Source: Fervidicella metallireducens AeB
Lineage (GTDB): Bacteria; Bacillota; Clostridia; Clostridiales; Caloramatoraceae
Direction of reading: 5' to 3'
Assembly: GCF_000601455.1 (NCBI RefSeq)
Contig: NZ_AZQP01000016.1
Location: 1 to 53,565, forward strand
Length of the DNA stretch: 53,565 bases
A program made the position numbers and the translations under genes. How positions within the stretch are numbered: position 1 is the stretch's first letter; each line of letters opens with the position of its first letter. The notes beneath the pieces were generated by a model that saw nothing but the letters and a program-made list of their open reading frames with translations, ran no database searches and was not told the origin of the DNA. Below are positions 28,200-37,135 of the stretch, one piece after another.

Positions 28200-28312
28200 G
28201 CACCGGGCATGGGCGACAGCTTAAGAGTGAAAGTTTGCTATGGGATTGAGATTGGATAACAGTCGTCAAAAGCTAGGGTTTCTACTGAATGGTGAATTTT
28301 AAGAAATATGGA
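28200..28312 (+). other. Unassigned G+C-richer leader segment before the PurF-like gene
   Basis: This noncoding stretch is clearly less A+T-rich than neighbouring intergenic DNA. Possible pairings are CACC (28201-28204) with GGTG (28291-28294) and GGCGAC (about 28212-28217) with GTCGTC (28263-28268). It contains CTAGGGTTTCTACTGAAT near its end. It does not match the ykkC, purine, ZTP or glutamine riboswitch patterns that I know. It may be a structured leader, or a remnant of an inserted element together with the hairpin at 28161-28193. No promoter is convincing inside it. Confidence 0.4.
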
Positions 28313-28320
28313 GGTAATAT

Positions 28321-29676
28321 ATGGAGTTTGATTACTTTGCTGACAAGTTAAAAGAGGAATGCGGTGTATTTGGAATAATAGCAGATAAATACTTGGATTT
28401 ATCTTCTAATTGTTATACAGGCCTTTTAATGCTTCAACATAGAGGTCAGGAAAGCTGTGGTATATCATTTTGGAATGGAGAAAAACTTCAATGTATAAAA
28501 GGAATGGGACTGGTATCCGAGGTTTTTAAAAAAGATATCATAAAAAAAGTCAAGGGTTTTACAGCACTTGGTCATGTAAGATATTCAACCTATGGAGAAA
28601 GTAACATAAATAATGCCCAACCTTTATTGGATGAGAAAAACCAAATTTCAATGGCACACAACGGCAATATAACCAATGCAAATGAATTAAAAGAAGATTT
28701 GTTAAAAAAAGGAATAAATTTTGTTACAACCACAGATTCAGAAATTATTTTAAGGCTTATATTGAATGGAGATAAAGAGGATGTGGTGAAATCAATAAAA
28801 GAGACTATGACAAAAATTAAAGGTTCATATAGTGTGCTGATGCAAATAAAAGATAAACTTATAGGATTTAGAGATCCTAGAGGAATAAGACCAATGTGCA
28901 TTGGAAAACTAAAGGATTCATTTATTCTGGCATCGGAAAGCTGTTCACTAAAGGCAATAGGAGCCCAATTAGTAAGGGACGTTAAGCCAGGTGAAATAGT
29001 AATAATAGATAAATATGGAATGAAATCAGAAATCTTTGAAAAAAATGAAAAGCAGATGACATGTGTTTTTGAATATATATATTTTGCCAGACATGACAGC
29101 ATAATTGATAAAATTGATGTTTATAACTTTAGAATATCATCAGGAGTAGAACTTTATAAGGAAAATAAAACAGATGCAGATATAGTTATTGGCGTTCCAG
29201 ATTCGGGAATACCAGCAGCAATTGGATTTTCAAGGGCATCAGGAATACCATATGATTTAGGCTTAGTTAAAAATAAATATATTGGAAGAACTTTTATAGA
29301 ACCTCATGAATGGAAAAGAAAAAAGAATGCGGCTTTAAAGTTAAATGTTATTGAGTCAAATATAAAAGGAAAAAGGGTAGTTGTTGTGGATGATTCATTA
29401 GTAAGGGGTACAACAAGTAGAGCTATAGTTGAAAAGCTCAGGTATGCCGGAGCAAGGGAGATACATTTCAGAATAGCATCACCCATAATTAAATCTCCGT
29501 GCTTTTTAGGAATTAATATGTCAAAGCATAGTGAACTTTTAGGTTCAGATAAAAGTATAGATGAAATAAAAAAGAGTATAGGAGCAGATAGCATTGGATA
29601 TTTAAGTATAGAAGGATTATTGAAATCACTAAATAAAAAAGAAGTATGTTTAAAGTGCTTTAACAGGGCTATTTAA
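28321..29676 (+). CDS. purF: Amidophosphoribosyltransferase (PurF paralogue) of the thiamine operon
   Basis: Makes 5-phosphoribosylamine from PRPP and glutamine. The 451-residue protein has a 13-residue propeptide before the nucleophile Cys14 (EECGVFGI), the glutaminase domain (HRGQES, RYSTYG, AHNGN, TTDSE) and a PRTase domain with the PRPP motif VVVVDDSLVRGTTS. Four cysteines expected for the structural [4Fe-4S] cluster are kept (TCVFEY, SPCFLG, CLKC). Departures from ordinary PurF: RHDS instead of RPDS, and TFIEPHEWKRKKNAA in the flexible PRTase loop. It is the first gene after a TPP riboswitch and 57 bases before thiS, so it probably feeds AIR synthesis for ThiC. ATG follows GGAGG. Confidence 0.85.
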   Translation: MEFDYFADKLKEECGVFGIIADKYLDLSSNCYTGLLMLQHRGQESCGISFWNGEKLQCIKGMGLVSEVFKKDIIKKVKGFTALGHVRYSTYGESNINNAQPLLDEKNQISMAHNGNITNANELKEDLLKKGINFVTTTDSEIILRLILNGDKEDVVKSIKETMTKIKGSYSVLMQIKDKLIGFRDPRGIRPMCIGKLKDSFILASESCSLKAIGAQLVRDVKPGEIVIIDKYGMKSEIFEKNEKQMTCVFEYIYFARHDSIIDKIDVYNFRISSGVELYKENKTDADIVIGVPDSGIPAAIGFSRASGIPYDLGLVKNKYIGRTFIEPHEWKRKKNAALKLNVIESNIKGKRVVVVDDSLVRGTTSRAIVEKLRYAGAREIHFRIASPIIKSPCFLGINMSKHSELLGSDKSIDEIKKSIGADSIGYLSIEGLLKSLNKKEVCLKCFNRAI

Positions 29677-29733
29677 GAATTTCATGTTATAAAGTGATTT
29701 ACTATCAATGTATAGAGAAAGGAGGGATAAATA

Positions 29734-29928
29734 ATGATTATTAATGGTAAAAACATGGAGTTTGATAATGGTATTAATATCATGGAATTGCTTAAAAAGT
29801 TCAATCTTTCAGAGGATAAGGTTGTTGTAGAGCTTAATTATGAAATAATACCAAAGGAAAAATTTTCGCAAATAGTTTTAAACAAGGAAGATAAGCTTGA
29901 AATAGTCAGTTTTGTTGGGGGTGGTTGA
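29734..29928 (+). CDS. thiS: Sulfur carrier protein ThiS
   Basis: A 64-residue ubiquitin-like protein ending in VGGG, so a C-terminal Gly-Gly is available for adenylation by ThiF and thiocarboxylate formation. MIINGKNMEF and VVVELNYEIIPKE are typical. ATG follows AAAGGAGGG. The next gene (thiF) starts within a base or two of the stop. Confidence 0.92.
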   Translation: MIINGKNMEFDNGINIMELLKKFNLSEDKVVVELNYEIIPKEKFSQIVLNKEDKLEIVSFVGGG

Positions 29929-29929
29929 T

Positions 29930-30736
29930 TTGAATGTATTTGTAAACGAAAAGTCCATTGAGATAGAGAACAATGAAACAGCTTATATGGTAAGGGAAAG
30001 AATAAAAAAAGATGCTGACATAGTTGTATTAAATGGATTTATCATTAATGAGGATAAAATGTTAAAAGAAAATGATAAACTAAGCCTGATTAAGAGGGGA
30101 GAAATACCATCAGAGGAGGATTTGGAAGGATTTTTAGTTTCTCGCCATACTCCAGGAATACATGAAAAGTTAAAGAAAGCTAGTGTTGGCATCGCTGGTC
30201 TTGGAGGTCTAGGCTCCAACGTGGCAGTATCACTTGCAAGGATAGGAGTAGGAAAACTCATTTTAGTTGATTTTGATGTAGTTGAGCCAAGTAATTTAAA
30301 TAGACAACAGTATTTTATAAGACATATAGGAATGAAGAAAACGGAAGCATTGAAGGAGATTTTAAAAGAAATAAATCCATTTATTAAGATTGAAACAAAG
30401 GATGTATATCTTGATAAGTCAAATGTAAAAAGCATATTCAGTGATGTAGATATAATTGTTGAAGCCTTTGATAATCCCAAGTGCAAAGCAGAAATTACAA
30501 CAACTGTTTTAACACAAATGGAAGATAAGATAGTTGTTGCAGCATCAGGTATGGCAGGATACTTTTCAAACAATACAATAGTAACAAAAAAAGTAACCGA
30601 CAGATTTTATCTAATAGGCGACGATATTTCAGAAGCCAAGATAGGTTGTGGTTTAATGGCACCAAGGGTAGCAATAGCTGCAAATCATCAGGCAAATACA
30701 GTTATGAGATTAATACTTGGAGAGATGGATGTTTAA
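29930..30736 (+). CDS. thiF: ThiS adenylyltransferase ThiF with N-terminal ThiS-like domain
   Basis: Activates the ThiS C terminus with ATP. From TTG 29930 (GGGGGTGG upstream) it is 268 residues; alternative in-frame starts at 29921 and 29912 lie inside thiS. Residues 1-60 form a ubiquitin-like domain ([23 protein letters not shown]) without a terminal Gly-Gly. The E1-like domain has [26 protein letters not shown] and CGLMAPRVA. The paired CxxC zinc motifs of E. coli ThiF are absent, as in the 'family 2' ThiF proteins. It stands between thiS and thiG. Confidence 0.9.
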   Translation: MNVFVNEKSIEIENNETAYMVRERIKKDADIVVLNGFIINEDKMLKENDKLSLIKRGEIPSEEDLEGFLVSRHTPGIHEKLKKASVGIAGLGGLGSNVAVSLARIGVGKLILVDFDVVEPSNLNRQQYFIRHIGMKKTEALKEILKEINPFIKIETKDVYLDKSNVKSIFSDVDIIVEAFDNPKCKAEITTTVLTQMEDKIVVAASGMAGYFSNNTIVTKKVTDRFYLIGDDISEAKIGCGLMAPRVAIAANHQANTVMRLILGEMDV

Positions 30737-30749
30737 AAGGGGTGTTTTT

Positions 30750-31529
30750 ATGGATAAGTTAATAATTGGCGGAGTTGAATTAAACAGCAGATTACTTATA
30801 GGAACAGGAAAATATTGCAGTAATAAAATTATGCCAGATGTAATTAGGGCATGTGGAACCCAAATAGTTACAATGGCAGTCAGAAGAGTTGACTTAGATA
30901 ATAAAGATGAGAATATTTTAGAGTACATACCTAAGGATATAATACTTCTTCCAAACACATCAGGAGCTAGAAATGCAGAGGAAGCAGTAAGGATTGCAAG
31001 GTTGGCAAGGGCAATGGGATGTGGAAATTGGGTTAAAATTGAAGTGATTTCAGATAATAAATATCTATTACCAGATAACTTTGAAACGATTAAAGCAACG
31101 GAGATACTTGCAAAGGAAGGCTTTGTTGTTCTTCCTTACATGAGTCCAGATCTGATGGCAGCTAAAAGGTTTGTGGATGCAGGTGCTGCAGCAGTAATGC
31201 CACTTGGCGCACCAATAGGAACTAACAGAGGTATTAGAACAAAGGAACTTGTTCAAATACTTATAGATGAAATAAATCTTCCAATAATAGTTGACGCAGG
31301 AATAGGAAAACCATCGGAAGCAGCAGAAGCAATGGAAATGGGTGCAGCTGCAGTATTAGTTAATACGGCAATTGCATCGTCGGAAAATCCAATAAAAATG
31401 GCTGAAGCTTTTTCTTTAGCAGTTAAGGCGGGAAGACTTGCTTATAATGCTAAGCTTGGAGAAGAAAAAAAATATGCAAATGCTTCCTCACCATTAACAG
31501 GATTTCTATTTGAAGGTGATAAAAAATGA
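30750..31529 (+). CDS. thiG: Thiazole synthase ThiG
   Basis: TIM-barrel enzyme that builds the thiazole phosphate from DXP, dehydroglycine and ThiS thiocarboxylate. From ATG 30750 (AAAGGGGTG upstream) it is 259 residues; an ATG at 30717 overlaps thiF and lacks a site. Motifs: [19 protein letters not shown] (with the Schiff-base region), [23 protein letters not shown] and [19 protein letters not shown]. Its stop overlaps the thiH start (ATGA). Confidence 0.96.
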   Translation: MDKLIIGGVELNSRLLIGTGKYCSNKIMPDVIRACGTQIVTMAVRRVDLDNKDENILEYIPKDIILLPNTSGARNAEEAVRIARLARAMGCGNWVKIEVISDNKYLLPDNFETIKATEILAKEGFVVLPYMSPDLMAAKRFVDAGAAAVMPLGAPIGTNRGIRTKELVQILIDEINLPIIVDAGIGKPSEAAEAMEMGAAAVLVNTAIASSENPIKMAEAFSLAVKAGRLAYNAKLGEEKKYANASSPLTGFLFEGDKK

Positions 31530-32629
31530 GTTTTTATGAAGAATATCTTCGTTATAGTAATTTTGATTTTGAAGGTTTTTTCAACAGCGTAACAAAAGAG
31601 GATGTTTTAAAGGTTCTAAATAAAAATAAGGTAGGAGAAATGGATTTTCTTCGCCTTTTATCACCAGCAGCTGAAAAAGTCCTTGAAATTATTGCACAAA
31701 GGGCACATATGCTTTCTGTCAGGCATTTTGGCAAAACTATCCTTTTATATACCCCCTTATATATATCCAATTATTGTGTAAACAGGTGTGCTTACTGCAG
31801 CTTTAATTTAGATAATAACATACAAAGAAGGCAGCTTACATTGGAAGAGATTGATGCAGAAGCAAATACTATAGCAAAAACAGGACTTAGACATATTCTT
31901 TTATTAACTGGTGAGTCAAAAAAGGAAACCCCAATTTCATATATAAAAGATGCTATAAATATATTAAAAAAATATTTTGAATCAATTACCATTGAAATTT
32001 ATCCATTAACAGAAAATGAGTATAAAGAAATAGTGGAATCAGGGGCAGATGGGTTGACAATATATCAAGAAGTATATGATGAGTCTGTATACGATAGGGT
32101 TCACATTGCTGGTCCAAAGAAAAATTACAAGTTCAGACTTGATGCTCCAGAAAGGGGTTGCAAAGCAAAATTTAAAAGTATAAGCATTGGTGCTCTTTTA
32201 GGTTTGAATAATTGGAGAATAGAGGCTTTTATGTCAGGTCTTCATGGAAAATATCTTCAGGATAGATATACAGATGTTGAGATAGCCATGGCAATTCCAA
32301 GGATAAGACCCCATGTAGGAATATTTCAGGATGTTTATCCTGTTAGTGATAAAGACCTGGTACAAGTAATGCTTGCATATAGAATATTTTTACCATATTC
32401 AGGTATAAATGTTTCAACCCGAGAAAGAGATGAATTCAGGGATAAGTTAATTCCTTTAGGAGTCACAAAAATGTCAGCAGGTGTTTCAACGGAGGTTGGA
32501 GGACATACTTCTTCAAATAATGGAAATGGGCAATTTGAAATATCTGATAAAAGAAGTGTTAATCAAATAAAAGAAGCAATTATAAAAATGGGATATCAAC
32601 CTATATTTAAGGATTGGTTTAGATTATAA
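31526..32629 (+). CDS. thiH: 2-iminoacetate synthase ThiH
   Basis: Radical SAM enzyme that cleaves tyrosine to give dehydroglycine for ThiG, the anaerobic alternative to ThiO. The 367 residues include the cluster motif [10 protein letters not shown] and later [13 protein letters not shown] and [13 protein letters not shown], as in ThiH. ATG overlaps the thiG stop by four bases. Its presence fits a strict anaerobe. Confidence 0.95.
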   Translation: MSFYEEYLRYSNFDFEGFFNSVTKEDVLKVLNKNKVGEMDFLRLLSPAAEKVLEIIAQRAHMLSVRHFGKTILLYTPLYISNYCVNRCAYCSFNLDNNIQRRQLTLEEIDAEANTIAKTGLRHILLLTGESKKETPISYIKDAINILKKYFESITIEIYPLTENEYKEIVESGADGLTIYQEVYDESVYDRVHIAGPKKNYKFRLDAPERGCKAKFKSISIGALLGLNNWRIEAFMSGLHGKYLQDRYTDVEIAMAIPRIRPHVGIFQDVYPVSDKDLVQVMLAYRIFLPYSGINVSTRERDEFRDKLIPLGVTKMSAGVSTEVGGHTSSNNGNGQFEISDKRSVNQIKEAIIKMGYQPIFKDWFRL

Positions 32630-32644
32630 GAGGAGGATGACAAA

Positions 32645-33958
32645 ATGAATTATACAACTCAAATGGATGCAGCGAGAAAAGGTATAATAACAAATGAAAT
32701 GAAGATAGTAGCAGAGAAGGAAAATATTGATAAAGAAATTTTAAGAAAGCTCTTAGCAGAGGGTAAGGTGGTTATACCCGCAAATAAGAATCACAAATCA
32801 TTAAGTCCAGAAGGGATTGGGGAAGGATTAAGAACAAAGATAAATGTAAATCTTGGAGTTTCAAAGGATTGTAAAAGTTTTGAAAAAGAAATGAAAAAGG
32901 TTAAAGTTGCACTTGAAATGAAGGTAGAGTCAATAATGGATCTAAGTTCCTATGGTAAAACATCAGAATTTAGAAAAAATCTTATAGATATGTCACCTGC
33001 AATGATAGGTACGGTTCCGGTATATGACGCAGTTGGATTTTATGATAAAGAACTATCTGACATAACAGTTGATGAGTTTTTTGATGTAGTAGAAAAACAT
33101 GCTGAGGATGGTGTTGATTTTGTAACAATACATGCAGGATTAAACAGAGAAACAATAGAAGTTTTTAAGAGAAATAAGAGGATAACAAATATAGTTTCAA
33201 GAGGTGGATCTTTGATGTATGCATGGATGGAGCTAAACAATGCAGAAAATCCATTTTTTGAGCACTACGACAGACTTCTTGATATATGTGAAAAATATGA
33301 TTTGACTCTAAGTCTTGGAGATGCATGCAGACCTGGAAGTATAAATGACTCAACAGATGCCTGTCAAATAAAGGAACTCATGATACTTGGAGAACTTACA
33401 CTTAGGGCATGGAGAAGAAACGTTCAGGTTATGATTGAAGGACCGGGACATATGGCGTTAAATGAAATTGCAGCAAATATGATACTTGAAAAGAGACTTT
33501 GTCATGGAGCTCCCTTTTATGTATTAGGGCCAATAGTTACAGATGTAGCCCCGGGATATGATCATATAACTAGTGCAATAGGAGGAGCAGTGGCAGCAGC
33601 AAATGGAGCGGATTTCCTTTGTTATGTTACTCCAGCTGAGCATTTAAGACTTCCCAGCCTAGAGGATATGAAAGAAGGAATAATTGCATCTAAAATAGCT
33701 GCCCATGCAGCAGATATTGCCAAAAAAGTTAATGGGGCAAGAGAATGGGATAATGAAATGAGTAAAGCAAGACAGGAACTTAACTGGGAAAAAATGTTTA
33801 ATCTTGCTATGGATCCAGAAAAAGCAAGAAGATATAGAAAAGAATCTTTACCGGAACATGAGGATAGTTGTACAATGTGTGGAAAAATGTGCTCAATGAG
33901 AAATATGAATAAAATAATGAATGGAAAGAACATAAATATTTTAAGAGAGGACAATTAA
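32645..33958 (+). CDS. thiC: Phosphomethylpyrimidine synthase ThiC
   Basis: Radical SAM enzyme that converts AIR to HMP phosphate. The 437-residue protein has the short form without the long N-terminal extension of the enterobacterial enzyme. The C-terminal cluster motif is [10 protein letters not shown]; the core shows [34 protein letters not shown] and [15 protein letters not shown] follows AGAGGAGG. Its substrate AIR derives from PurF, which links it to the first gene of this operon. Confidence 0.96.
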   Translation: MNYTTQMDAARKGIITNEMKIVAEKENIDKEILRKLLAEGKVVIPANKNHKSLSPEGIGEGLRTKINVNLGVSKDCKSFEKEMKKVKVALEMKVESIMDLSSYGKTSEFRKNLIDMSPAMIGTVPVYDAVGFYDKELSDITVDEFFDVVEKHAEDGVDFVTIHAGLNRETIEVFKRNKRITNIVSRGGSLMYAWMELNNAENPFFEHYDRLLDICEKYDLTLSLGDACRPGSINDSTDACQIKELMILGELTLRAWRRNVQVMIEGPGHMALNEIAANMILEKRLCHGAPFYVLGPIVTDVAPGYDHITSAIGGAVAAANGADFLCYVTPAEHLRLPSLEDMKEGIIASKIAAHAADIAKKVNGAREWDNEMSKARQELNWEKMFNLAMDPEKARRYRKESLPEHEDSCTMCGKMCSMRNMNKIMNGKNINILREDN

Positions 33959-33996
33959 TCAAAGATATTAGATAATGATGAAGGGGAGAGAGCAAA

Positions 33997-34595
33997 ATGC
34001 TCTACTTAATAACCAATAGGAATTTAATTAAAAATGGCAGTTTAACTGATGTTATTGAAGAGGCTGTTAAAGGTGGAGTAGATGCAGTAATACTAAGGGA
34101 AAAGGATCTTTCAACAGAAGAACTTCTACCAATGGTATATGATATAAAAAATAGAATAAAAGATACAGGAGCAAAACTGATTATAAACAGCAATTTTGAA
34201 GCAGCAAAGATTGTAAATGCAGAGGGATATCACTGCAGCTTTGAAGTTTTCATAAGAGAAAGACCAAAATTTTGCGGATTTATAGGGGTTTCAGTACATA
34301 CCTTGAGGAGTCTATTGAGGCACAACGCAAAGGTGCTGATTATATAATGGTAAGTCATATTTTTTGGACAGATTGCAAAAAAGGTTTAGAACCTAAGGGA
34401 CTAGATTTTATAAAAACAATTAAATCTAATGTTAATATACCAGTAATAGCACTAGGCGGCATAAATAAAGAAAATGCAAAAAAAGTGATGAATGCTGGAG
34501 CGGATGGGATAGCGGTAATGTCTTCAATTATGGCAGCAGAAAATCCAAAGCTCGTCTCACAGCAGTTAAAAAGAGAAATTAAAGTAGTGTTATAA
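33997..34595 (+). pseudogene. thiE: Thiamine phosphate synthase ThiE, frameshifted
   Basis: ThiE joins HMP-PP and thiazole phosphate to give thiamine phosphate. The first frame has LITNRN, ILREKDLSTEEL and LIINSNFEAA, then GVSVHT, and leaves frame at 34301-34302. The second frame resumes LEESIEAQRKGADYIMVSH, then GLDFIKTI, IPVIALGGINKENA and AGADGIAVMSSIM. One extra C in CATACC restores the conserved GVSVHTLEES, so this is a one-base deletion in a short C run. Joined, it would be about 199 residues, a normal size. Last gene of the operon. Confidence 0.88.
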
Positions 34596-34606
34596 ACAAA
34601 TAAATA

Positions 34607-34660
34607 ACATCTCTCTTCAAAGGAAAAGCTAATTGCAAAATAAACTTTGAAGAGAGATGT
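34607..34660. repeat. 16-bp inverted repeat after thiE
   Basis: ACATCTCTCTTCAAAG (34607-34622) and CTTTGAAGAGAGATGT (34645-34660) are perfect arms around a 22-base loop. No T run follows, so it is an atypical terminator if it is one. It could be a transcript-end stabiliser or a small element's end pair. It starts 12 bases after the thiE stop. Confidence 0.6.
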
Positions 34661-34885
34661 ATTATTATGCCAAGGATTTTTAGTCAAAGGATTTACCTTT
34701 ACTTTTAATGAGAAGCTTTTATAAAAACATTACATATGAGTTTATGAAACAGTATGCGTAATTTTTTAAAATAAGAAGTTAAAATGGAATTCTAAAAAAT
34801 TAAAAAGATAACCGTTTTTATTGAAGATAAAAATTGGACAAGCATACCATTATGTAAATAAAATATAAAATTAAATAATAAAAAC
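34661..34885. other. A+T-rich intergenic segment
   Basis: About 225 bases with no plausible coding frame, no RNA motif and no repeat that I recognise. It separates the inverted repeat after thiE from the mscS promoter. Confidence 0.6.
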
Positions 34886-34914
34886 TTATCATTTTACGTT
34901 AAAAGCTTTATAAT
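34886..34914 (+). promoter_or_regulatory. Promoter of the mechanosensitive channel gene
   Basis: TTATCA (34886-34891), a 17-base spacer and TATAAT (34909-34914). The -35 is weak but the -10 is perfect. About 33 bases upstream of the start codon. Confidence 0.6.
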
Positions 34915-34946
34915 ATGGTTAAAATCAGTAAAAAGGAGGTTTTAGA

Positions 34947-35825
34947 TTGAAGGGGATAGATTTTTTAAAGGGTAGAATTAATGTATTGGATTTGACTATA
35001 ACTCAGGATGAAATTATAAATATTATAATTAAGTTTGCAACGATAATTTTTATAATATTTGCAACAAAAATATTGATAAAAGTAGTAAATAAATTAATAG
35101 AAAAATTCTTTCATACACAGAAGAACTCAAGGTTTCCAATAAATGAAAAGAAGGCTGACACATTAAGTGAGTTATTAAAAAGTGTTGTAAGATATGCACT
35201 GTATTTTGTCTCCATACTATGGATAGCTGAACAGATTCTTCCTAACAGTACAAAGACAATTTTAACATTAACAAGTGTTGCAGGTGTTGCTATAGGTTTT
35301 GGTGCACAGAGCGTTGTAAAGGATGTAATTGCTGGTTTTTTTATTTTATTTGAAGATCAATTTGCTGTTGGAGATTATATAATCGTAGATAATATGTCTG
35401 GAGTTGTTGAAGTTGTTGGTTTAAGGGTAACAAAACTCAGGGATTTTACAGGAGATTTACATATCATACCTAATGGTTCAATAGTTAAAGTTACAAATAA
35501 ATCAAGGGGAAATATGAGAGCCTTAGTTAACGTGGACATAGCATATGAAGAGGATATAGATCATGCTGTAAAGGTAATAAAAGAAACATGTCAGGAAATA
35601 AAGAAGGATTACCAGGATATAATAGTTGAAGGACCGGATGTATCAGGAGTAACTAACCTTGGTACTTCAGGAATAACCTTAAGAGTTATAGCAAAAACAG
35701 TTCCAATGAAACAATGGGATGTTGAAATGGAACTGAGAAGAAGAATAAAATATGCTTTAGATAAGGAAGGTATAGAGATACCTTATCCTAGAAATGTAAT
35801 AATACATAAAAACAGGGAGAGATGA
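34947..35825 (+). CDS. Small-conductance mechanosensitive channel (MscS family)
   Basis: Pressure-relief channel of the cytoplasmic membrane, 292 residues. Three membrane segments lie within the first about 130 residues; the pore helix region is VAGVAIGFGAQSVVKDVIAG, followed by FFILFEDQFAVGDYI, the family signature. A cytoplasmic alpha/beta domain follows. The TTG start at 34947 comes after AAAGGAGG. Its stop overlaps the next small gene. In B. subtilis the homologue YkuT/YhdY differs in location; the origin-proximal place here is common in Clostridia. Confidence 0.88.
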   Translation: MKGIDFLKGRINVLDLTITQDEIINIIIKFATIIFIIFATKILIKVVNKLIEKFFHTQKNSRFPINEKKADTLSELLKSVVRYALYFVSILWIAEQILPNSTKTILTLTSVAGVAIGFGAQSVVKDVIAGFFILFEDQFAVGDYIIVDNMSGVVEVVGLRVTKLRDFTGDLHIIPNGSIVKVTNKSRGNMRALVNVDIAYEEDIDHAVKVIKETCQEIKKDYQDIIVEGPDVSGVTNLGTSGITLRVIAKTVPMKQWDVEMELRRRIKYALDKEGIEIPYPRNVIIHKNRER

Positions 35826-35827
35826 AT

Positions 35828-36025
35828 ATGATAATGAGTTTTAATTTAGGCGACATAGTTGAAACAAGAAAACAACATCCTTGTGGCAGTAAAAATTGGG
35901 AAATAATAAGGCTTGGAGCAGATATAAAAATTAAATGCTGTGGATGTGGAAGGATAATAATGCTTGAAAGATCAAAATTTGAGAAATCTGTTAAAAAAAT
36001 AATCAAAAAAACAGAGGAACAATAA
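35828..36025 (+). CDS. DUF951 family zinc-ribbon-like small protein (YyzM-like)
   Basis: A 65-residue basic protein of the DUF951 family: FNLGDIVETRKQHPCGSKNW, IIRLGADIKIKCCGCGR and IIMLERSKFEK. The cysteines in HPCG and CCGCG suggest metal binding. ATG 35828 is chosen because GGGAGAG lies six bases upstream; the earlier ATG at 35822 would touch that site. The family commonly lies just before rpsF. Function unknown. Confidence 0.85.
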   Translation: MIMSFNLGDIVETRKQHPCGSKNWEIIRLGADIKIKCCGCGRIIMLERSKFEKSVKKIIKKTEEQ

Positions 36026-36035
36026 AATAAAAATA

Positions 36036-36064
36036 TTGCCCGATTAAACATAATGTGATAGAAT
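36036..36064 (+). promoter_or_regulatory. Promoter of the rpsF-ssb-rpsR operon
   Basis: TTGCCC (36036-36041), a 17-base spacer and TAGAAT (36059-36064), with TG at the extended -10 position. About 60 bases upstream of rpsF. Confidence 0.65.
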
Positions 36065-36077
36065 TTTAATGTTATAT

Positions 36078-36110
36078 CCCTGCTCAGTAATGAGCCGTTA
36101 GTCCGAGGGG
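36078..36110 (+). promoter_or_regulatory. Candidate S6:S18 autoregulatory leader motif
   Basis: GCTCA (36082-36086) and TGAGC (36091-36095) form a stem capped by a GTAA tetraloop, and CCCT (36078-36081) pairs with AGGG (36106-36109), leaving a large 3' bulge that contains CCG. This two-stem, bulged shape just before rpsF resembles the S6:S18 mRNA element that mediates feedback control in many bacteria. The match is by eye only. Confidence 0.55.
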
Positions 36111-36124
36111 AGGAGGTGAACAAC

Positions 36125-36409
36125 GTGAATAGATACGAAGCACTATTTGTTTTAATTCCTTCTTTAACTGAAGAAGAAGTTAAGGCAGCAATCGAAAGAG
36201 TTAAGGGTGTTATTGAAGGCAATGGTGGTGTTGTTGATAACGTTGATGAATGGGGTAAGAGAAGACTTGCTTATGAAATCAACAAGATCAACGAAGGATA
36301 CTACGTTCTTTGCAACTTCACATCAAACCCAGAATTACCTAAAGAATTAGATAGAGTTCTTAGAATCTCTGACAACGTAATGAGACACATTATAGTTAAC
36401 CTTGACTAA
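36125..36409 (+). CDS. rpsF: 30S ribosomal protein S6
   Basis: A 94-residue protein from GTG 36125, seven bases after GGAGGAGGTG; an in-frame GTG at 36116 is part of that site. NRYEALFVLIPSLTEEE, VDEWGKRRLAYEI and RVLRISDNVMRHI are typical S6 segments. First gene of rpsF-ssb-rpsR. Confidence 0.96.
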   Translation: MNRYEALFVLIPSLTEEEVKAAIERVKGVIEGNGGVVDNVDEWGKRRLAYEINKINEGYYVLCNFTSNPELPKELDRVLRISDNVMRHIIVNLD

Positions 36410-36427
36410 TTTTAAGGTGGTGTATTT

Positions 36428-36853
36428 ATGAACAAAGTTTTTCTAATAGGCAGATTAACTCGTGATCCAGAGCTTAAGTTTACTCCAGGAACGGGGAATG
36501 CTGTGGCCACCTTTTCATTAGCGGTTGACAGGAATTATGTTGGTCAAAGCGGTCAAAGGGAAGCTGATTTTATCAACATAGTATGCTGGAGAAAACTTGC
36601 AGAACATGTTGCTAACAACCTTGGTAAAGGAAGGCTTGTAGCTGTTGCTGGAAGAATTGAGACTAGAAGTTATCAAGCCCAGGACGGTTCAAAGAGATAT
36701 GTTACTGAGGTAGTGGCAGACGAAGTTAAGTTCCTTGACTGGCCAAAGGAGGGAAGTTCTTCCTATAGAGGTGGAGCGACAATCCCTGAAGATTCTAGAG
36801 AGCAGGAATCAGGTTTCTTCGAAGTTGATGGAGATGATGATATTCCATTTTAA
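36428..36853 (+). CDS. ssb: Single-stranded DNA-binding protein
   Basis: A 141-residue protein with an N-terminal OB fold ([55 protein letters not shown]), a short variable linker and the acidic C-terminal tip DDDIPF, which binds partner proteins. It lies between rpsF and rpsR, the standard Firmicute order. Confidence 0.97.
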   Translation: MNKVFLIGRLTRDPELKFTPGTGNAVATFSLAVDRNYVGQSGQREADFINIVCWRKLAEHVANNLGKGRLVAVAGRIETRSYQAQDGSKRYVTEVVADEVKFLDWPKEGSSSYRGGATIPEDSREQESGFFEVDGDDDIPF

Positions 36854-36877
36854 TCTTTAAGGTAAGGAGGGAAAGAG

Positions 36878-37126
36878 ATGTCAAACGTAAAAAAGGGCGG
36901 AATGAACAAGCAAAGAAGGGCAAAGAAAAGAGTTTGCGCTTTCTGCATGGATAAATCCGAAACTATCGATTACAAAGATATAGCTAAGCTTAAGAAGTTT
37001 ATAACTGAAAGAGGTAAGATTTTACCAAGAAGAATTTCAGGAAACTGTGCTAAGCACCAAAGAGAGCTTACTATAGCTATAAAGAGAGCAAGAAATATTG
37101 CGTTACTTCCATACACAACAGAATAA
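36878..37126 (+). CDS. rpsR: 30S ribosomal protein S18
   Basis: An 82-residue basic protein. [15 protein letters not shown] and [12 protein letters not shown] give a zinc-type Cys/His set, so this is the metal-binding form of S18. The typical [16 protein letters not shown] and LPYTTE end are present. ATG after AAGGAGG. A terminator follows. Confidence 0.96.
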   Translation: MSNVKKGGMNKQRRAKKRVCAFCMDKSETIDYKDIAKLKKFITERGKILPRRISGNCAKHQRELTIAIKRARNIALLPYTTE

Positions 37127-37135
37127 CGCTGAATA

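Noticed and set aside
28200-28320. ykkC (guanidine, PRPP or ppGpp) riboswitch before the PurF-like gene
   Set aside because: CTAGGGTT occurs, but only about 45 bases before the start codon; the ACTGG and GGGA...AAGCCC blocks that should follow are absent.
28200-28320. Purine or ZTP riboswitch before the PurF-like gene
   Set aside because: The purine core pattern and the ZTP CCGCCTGGGCA-type block are not found.
34661-34885. Small RNA or short gene between thiE and mscS
   Set aside because: No promoter-terminator pair or convincing ribosome site and frame were found.
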